Below are positions 60,901 to 64,000 of a DNA stretch of 64,000 nucleotides, piece by piece. The notes under the pieces are model-generated. The model did not search any database. It was not told the origin of the DNA and saw only the letters and a program-made list of their open reading frames with translations. How positions within the stretch are numbered: the stretch's first letter is position 1; each line of letters opens with the position of its first letter. This stretch comes from Cryobacterium sp. Y82. Its GTDB lineage: Bacteria > Actinomycetota > Actinomycetes > Actinomycetales > Microbacteriaceae. A program made the position numbers and the translations under genes. The stretch is from positions 124,270 through 188,269 of the forward strand of contig NZ_PJJJ01000035.1 of NCBI RefSeq assembly GCF_002929495.1, in the 5' to 3' direction.

Positions 60901-62474
60901 TGTGCGAACTGCTGGGTGAAGTAGTCGAACATGAGGCGCGGACGGTCGCTGAGCACGGCGATGGGGGTGTCGCTACCCATGGCGCCCAGCGGTTCGGCTC
61001 CGGTTCTGGCCATCGGGGCGAGCAGAATGCGCACCTCTTCTTCGGTGTAGCCGAAGGTGCGCTGACGACGCACTACCGAGGCCGGCGGGTGCACGATGTG
61101 CTCTCGCTCCGGAAGATCCTTGAGGTTGATGCGCCCCTTCTCGAGCCAGTCTCCCCAGGGTTCGCTCGCGGACAGTTCTGCCTTGATCTCCCGGTCGTCG
61201 ATGATGCGGCCGGCCTTGGTGTCGACCAGGAACATCTGGCCGGGACGCAGGCGGCCCTTGCGCACGACCCGGGCCGGATCGATGCCGAGTACGCCGATCT
61301 CGCTCGCGAGCACGACGAGCCCGTCGTCGGTGACGAGGTAGCGTCCGGGGCGCAAGCCGTTGCGGTCGAGCGTTGCCCCCACGAGGGAACCGTCGGTGAA
61401 AACGATCGCGGCGGGGCCGTCCCACGGTTCCATGAGCATGGAGTGGTATTCGTAGAAGTCGCGACGTTCGTCGTCGAGGTCGGTCTGGTTTTCCCACGCC
61501 TCCGGCACCATCATCATGATGGCGTGCGGCAGTGATCGTCCCGACAGGCTGAGCAGTTCGACAACCTCATCGAAGGAGGCCGAGTCGCTCGCACCCGGGG
61601 TGACGATCGGCAGCAGCGGTGCGACGTCACCGAGCAGCTCGGACTCGAGCTGGGACTGGCGCGCGCGCATCCAGTTGCGGTTGCCCTGCACCGTGTTGAT
61701 CTCGCCGTTGTGAGCGATCATGCGGAACGGCTGCGCGAGCGGCCAGGAAGGAAATGTGTTCGTTGAGTAGCGCGAGTGCACTAAGGCCAGCGTCGAGGCG
61801 AAGCGTTCGTCGGACAGGTCCGGGTAGAACGGTTCGAGTTGCAGGGTCGTGACCATGCCCTTATAGACGAGTGTGCGGCAGGACAGCGACACGAAGTAAA
61901 TCTCGAGTTCGCGTTCGGCACGCTTGCGCAGTCGATAGGTCTGACGATCGAGTGCGATGTCGGCAAACGGCTCGCCCGACTCGGTGGTGCGGGTGCTCTG
62001 CACAAACAGCTGCTGGATCGCCGGCATGTTCGCGCGGGCCTGGATGCCGAGGTCTTCAGGGTGCACCGGGACCTCGCGCCACCCGATGATGGTGAGGCTT
62101 TCTTCGTCGGCGATGAGACTGATGGCACGTTTGATGGCGGTGCGAGCGGTTGGGTCGGTCGGCAGAAAGACGTTTCCGACGGCGTACTGCCCGACCGGGG
62201 GAAGAGCGAACTCTGTGACGGCGCGCAGAAAAGCATCCGGTATTTGGGTGATGATACCGGCGCCGTCACCGGTACCGGCATCGGAGCCAACCGCACCACG
62301 GTGTTCCAGGTTGCGTAGGGCATCGAGGGCCTGGGTGATGATGTCGTGTCCGGCGGTGCCCCGCAAGGTCGCCACCATGGCCAGGCCGCACGCGTCGCGC
62401 TCGGCCGCCGGGTCGTACAAACCGGATGCTTCGGGCATGTTGCTGAAGCGGGAGTAGAGAGGTTTCTGCGCCAT
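57897..62474 (-). CDS. gltB: Glutamate synthase large subunit
   Basis: The 1525-residue protein makes glutamate from glutamine and 2-oxoglutarate. A short propeptide precedes the catalytic N-terminal Cys in RDACGLAMVA; the 3Fe-4S ligands are in CIMMRVCHLDTCPVGVATQ (C-x5-C-x4-C). The central, FMN and C-terminal GXGXG-type (GGTAYVYG region) domains are all present. ATG at 62474 was chosen, with GAGGAC upstream; a GTG 15 bases earlier overlaps that site. With gltD it gives ammonium assimilation. Confidence 0.97.
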   Translation of the reverse strand: MAQKPLYSRFSNMPEASGLYDPAAERDACGLAMVATLRGTAGHDIITQALDALRNLEHRGAVGSDAGTGDGAGIITQIPDAFLRAVTEFALPPVGQYAVGNVFLPTDPTARTAIKRAISLIADEESLTIIGWREVPVHPEDLGIQARANMPAIQQLFVQSTRTTESGEPFADIALDRQTYRLRKRAERELEIYFVSLSCRTLVYKGMVTTLQLEPFYPDLSDERFASTLALVHSRYSTNTFPSWPLAQPFRMIAHNGEINTVQGNRNWMRARQSQLESELLGDVAPLLPIVTPGASDSASFDEVVELLSLSGRSLPHAIMMMVPEAWENQTDLDDERRDFYEYHSMLMEPWDGPAAIVFTDGSLVGATLDRNGLRPGRYLVTDDGLVVLASEIGVLGIDPARVVRKGRLRPGQMFLVDTKAGRIIDDREIKAELSASEPWGDWLEKGRINLKDLPEREHIVHPPASVVRRQRTFGYTEEEVRILLAPMARTGAEPLGAMGSDTPIAVLSDRPRLMFDYFTQQFAQVTNPPLDSIREEVVTSLKLALGPERNLLSAGPEHARQVILDFPVIDNDELAKIQHIDPAIGSRTTTTIRGLYRVEEGPDALSKRLAAICVEVDHAIEAGALFIVLSDRDSNKDLAPIPSLLMIAAVHHHLIRTENRMKVGIVVEAGDVREVHHVALLIGYGASAVNPYLAMETCEDLVRSGIITNVTPEKAVRNVIKALGKGVLKIMSKMGISTVSSYAGAQAFEAVGLAQSFVDQYFTGTTSKLGGVGIDVIGVENLARHASAYPMDAAVTAHERLATGGEYQWRRDGAPHLFNPETIFRLQHATRTRRYDIFREYTKMVDDQAESLMTLRGMFTLSPGQRRPVPLDEVESVSQIVKRFSTGAMSYGSISQEAHETLAIAMNRLGGKSNTGEGGEDIDRLLDPTRRSAVKQVASGRFGVTSMYLTHAEDIQIKLAQGAKPGEGGQLPPTKVYPWIARTRHATAGVGLISPPPHHDIYSIEDLKQLIFDLKRANPKARIHTKLVSQSGIGAVAAGVAKALSDVILISGHDGGTGASPVNSLKHAGTPWELGLAETQQTLMLNGMRDRVVVQVDGQLKTGRDVLVGALLGAEEFGFATAPLVVSGCIMMRVCHLDTCPVGVATQNPELRKRFAGQADHVVNFFEFIAQEVREYLAELGFRSLDEAIGHREVLNVNRALTHWKAQGLDLSPILSGPDFSESEPRKWARAQEHELEKHFDNELIRRSQSVLEHGGTISIDLPIRNTERAVGTMLGNQVTLRHGENGLPAGSIEVTLTGSAGQSFGAFLPSGITLRLEGDSNDYVGKGLSGGQIIVRPDRTSQFPAEDNVIAGNVIGYGATQGSLFIRGIVGERFLVRNSGAIAVVEGVGDHALEYMTGGLAVILGETGRNLGAGMSGGTAYVYGLTAERVNRDALTSGELRLLVLESVDREIVRDLLEQHRDQTDSALAKRMLDNLEETMNTFVKVLPRDYAAVLETRQTAVDEGLDPDGLVVWNRILEVTNG

Positions 62475-62537
62475 TGAGACCGTCCTCACGAGATGACTGG
62501 CAGGAAGGGACGACGCTGGCCCGAAGGAGAAGTGCGA

Positions 62538-62586
62538 AAAACTGTAACCGTCGCCCTGTTCGGGTCAAGCCCATCAGCGGGCGACG
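62538..62586 (-). terminator. Terminator or attenuator between lgt and gltB
   Basis: CGTCGCCC (62549-62556) pairs with GGGCGACG (62579-62586); inside, GGGT/GCCC segments could form a smaller hairpin. On the minus strand it is followed by a run of five U (62538-62542). It ends lgt or attenuates gltBD. Confidence 0.55.
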
Positions 62587-62621
62587 CTATGTGTGTGTCA
62601 GCTGGATGCAGCGACGTGACT

Positions 62622-63632
62622 CTACAGACGCGAAGCGCTCGTGCTTGTGGCGGGAGCCTCGGGTGATTCGGTGCGTTCATCGGCATCATCGCTCTGATTC
62701 GCGGAGCTTTGATCAAGATCATCCGAATCACTGTCCTCCGATTCTACCCCAGCGTCCGACCCGATCCATTCCCGACCGGGAACATACGGACTCGGCTCCA
62801 GCCCCGGGTGGCGCTGACGCTGCACGAGAATGATGACCAGACCGAGCGCGATGGCGGCCAGAGCAGCCCAGACGTTGGTGCGGATGCCGAAGTAGATCTC
62901 GCTCGGGTCGATGCGAATCGACTCAAAAAAGCTGCGCCCGAATCCGTACCAGATGAGGTACGCACCCAGGGTCTGACCGAACCGCAGACGGAATTTACGT
63001 TCGAGGTAGAGGATGACCGCCACACCGAGCAGGTTCCAGATGATTTCGTAGAGAAAAGTCGGGTGGAACAGCGTGCCGGACGGCAGCCCGACCGGAAAGG
63101 CAACATTGCTCGATTCGATTTCGAGGCCCCAGGGCAGGGTCGTCGGCAGGCCGAACAGTTCGTGGTTGAACCAGTTGCCGAGCCGACCGGTGGCCTGCGC
63201 GACCAGCAGCGCGGGCGCGACGGCGTCGGCGAACGTCCAAAAGCGGATGCCCGCCAGTCGGCAGCCGATATAGGCGCCGACGGCGCCACCGATCAGCGAA
63301 CCGAAGATAGCATTGCCGCCCTCCCAGATGTACAGGGTGCGCAAGAGGTCAGCGCCCTCAAAGAAGTAGTCGCCCGGGTGGGTGAGCACGTGGTACATTC
63401 GCGCCCCGACAATGCCGAGGGGCACCGCCCAGAGGATGATGTCGAGTACAACTCCCGGCTCCGCGCCACGCTTGGTCAGGCGACGGGAGGTGATGATGGT
63501 CGCCAGGATGATACCGGCCAGGATGCACAGCGCGTAGGCGTGGATGCGGAACGTGGCGAGATCGAAAAAGTGGAGGTCGAAGAAACTCCACTCCGGACTC
63601 GGGATGCTCGCGCTCAGAAGACTCAAAGACAC
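62622..63632 (-). CDS. lgt: Prolipoprotein diacylglyceryl transferase
   Basis: The 336-residue polytopic membrane enzyme adds diacylglycerol to the lipobox Cys of prelipoproteins. It has the characteristic GRLGNWFNHELFGLPTTLP, GNAIFGSLIGGAVGAYIG and LVWYGFGR-like (IWYGFGRSFFESIR) segments. The C-terminal tail of about 60 residues is acidic and Ser/Asp-rich. The GTG start has AAAGG about 15 bases upstream. Its place after trpA matches other actinobacteria. Confidence 0.95.
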   Translation of the reverse strand: MSLSLLSASIPSPEWSFFDLHFFDLATFRIHAYALCILAGIILATIITSRRLTKRGAEPGVVLDIILWAVPLGIVGARMYHVLTHPGDYFFEGADLLRTLYIWEGGNAIFGSLIGGAVGAYIGCRLAGIRFWTFADAVAPALLVAQATGRLGNWFNHELFGLPTTLPWGLEIESSNVAFPVGLPSGTLFHPTFLYEIIWNLLGVAVILYLERKFRLRFGQTLGAYLIWYGFGRSFFESIRIDPSEIYFGIRTNVWAALAAIALGLVIILVQRQRHPGLEPSPYVPGREWIGSDAGVESEDSDSDDLDQSSANQSDDADERTESPEAPATSTSASRL

Positions 63633-63713
63633 CTAGGTACTACCTTTCATCGTGACTCACGTCACTTGGGGCGAATCGATCGATCGCCTCGAACAATTAA
63701 GTGTAAAGCGCGT

Positions 63714-64000
63714 CTAGGAGGCGAGACGAATATCGCGCGCACCGGCGGCGAGTTCACCAGCCAGGCGGGCTACGGCGGGTACTCCCCCATCGGTCAGCGC
63801 TTTCACGAGCGCGGAACCAACGATGGCGCCGTCGGCGTAACCGAGGATTTCGCGCACCTGCTCGGGCGTGGAGATGCCCAGGCCGACGCACGCGCTCGTG
63901 CAGCCGACCGCGCGCAAGCGCTCCACGAGGATGCGGGCGGCCGCGTCCACACCGGCGCGAGCGCCGGTCGTTCCCATCGTCGAGACGGTGTACACGAATC
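63714..64000 (-). CDS. trpA: Tryptophan synthase alpha chain, C-terminal part
   Basis: The frame runs off the right edge, so the start is outside the window. The readable 95 residues include FVYTVSTMGTTGARAG and CVGLGISTPEQVREI, followed by DGAIVGSALVKAL, the phosphate-binding end of the TrpA barrel. It cleaves indole-3-glycerol phosphate to indole for TrpB. The gap to lgt (63633-63713) contains only short inverted repeats. Confidence 0.95.
   Translation of the reverse strand, partial: FVYTVSTMGTTGARAGVDAAARILVERLRAVGCTSACVGLGISTPEQVREILGYADGAIVGSALVKALTDGGVPAVARLAGELAAGARDIRLAS

Noticed and set aside
59517-61535. Long open frame antisense to gltB
   Set aside because: It mirrors a conserved glutamate synthase, has low-complexity His/Asp-rich sequence and no recognisable domain.

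Overview
The window reads as chromosomal core genome from a high-GC Gram-positive actinobacterium, most likely family Microbacteriaceae. Supporting signs are RbpA, WhiA, OpcA, the PdtaR-type ANTAR regulator, an MshA-like glycosyltransferase, a four-repeat S1 protein, frequent GTG starts and ATGA/GTGA stop-start overlaps. Gene order in both halves follows the order I remember from other actinobacteria such as mycobacteria. No prophage, insertion sequence, CRISPR array, rRNA operon or replication origin was seen. The genus cannot be fixed from sequence reading alone.

Layout. 1-4.1 kb: end of a SURF1-like gene, an MshA-like glycosyltransferase, an ABC-F ATPase and a TetR regulator. 4.2-8.4 kb: SUF Fe-S assembly operon sufB-sufD-Rieske-sufC-sufT on the minus strand, without sufS or sufU. 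8.6-11.3 kb: heme A synthase (ctaA), an unknown protein and heme O synthase (ctaB), which with SURF1 serve cytochrome oxidase. 11.6-20 kb: pentose-phosphate and upper-glycolysis run tkt-tal-pgi-zwf-opcA-pgl. 20-24 kb: rbpA, secG and lower glycolysis tpiA-pgk-gap on the minus strand. 24-31.6 kb: sodA, whiA, rapZ, uvrC, uvrA. 31.7-36.2 kb: a PadR regulator with an ABC ATPase and large FtsX-type permease, followed by an intergenic inverted-repeat cluster. 36.2-41.4 kb: uvrB, coaE, a stand-alone receiver protein and rpsA. 41.6-45.5 kb: a fused membrane/cupredoxin/copper nitrite reductase and an NnrS-like membrane protein. 45.5-54 kb: DUF885 protein, polA, a thioesterase and a TM0106-type Fe-S nuclease/helicase. 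54-64 kb: ANTAR regulator, tRNA-Leu(CAA), pyk, gltD, gltB, lgt and the end of trpA.

How the parts work together. Tkt, Tal, Pgi, Zwf/OpcA and Pgl link hexose phosphates to NADPH and pentoses, and TpiA-Pgk-Gap plus Pyk complete most of lower glycolysis. SURF1, CtaA and CtaB support heme-copper oxidase assembly. UvrA, UvrB and UvrC lie within about 11.5 kb and surround the PadR-ABC cassette. GltBD gives ammonium assimilation.

The main points for a second look are the nitrite reductase fusion operon, the palindromes in the tkt, sodA and rpsA leaders, the missing sufS/sufU and yvcK genes, the inverted-repeat cluster after the ABC permease, and an over-represented GCATCCG word. No wholly new system was recognised with confidence.
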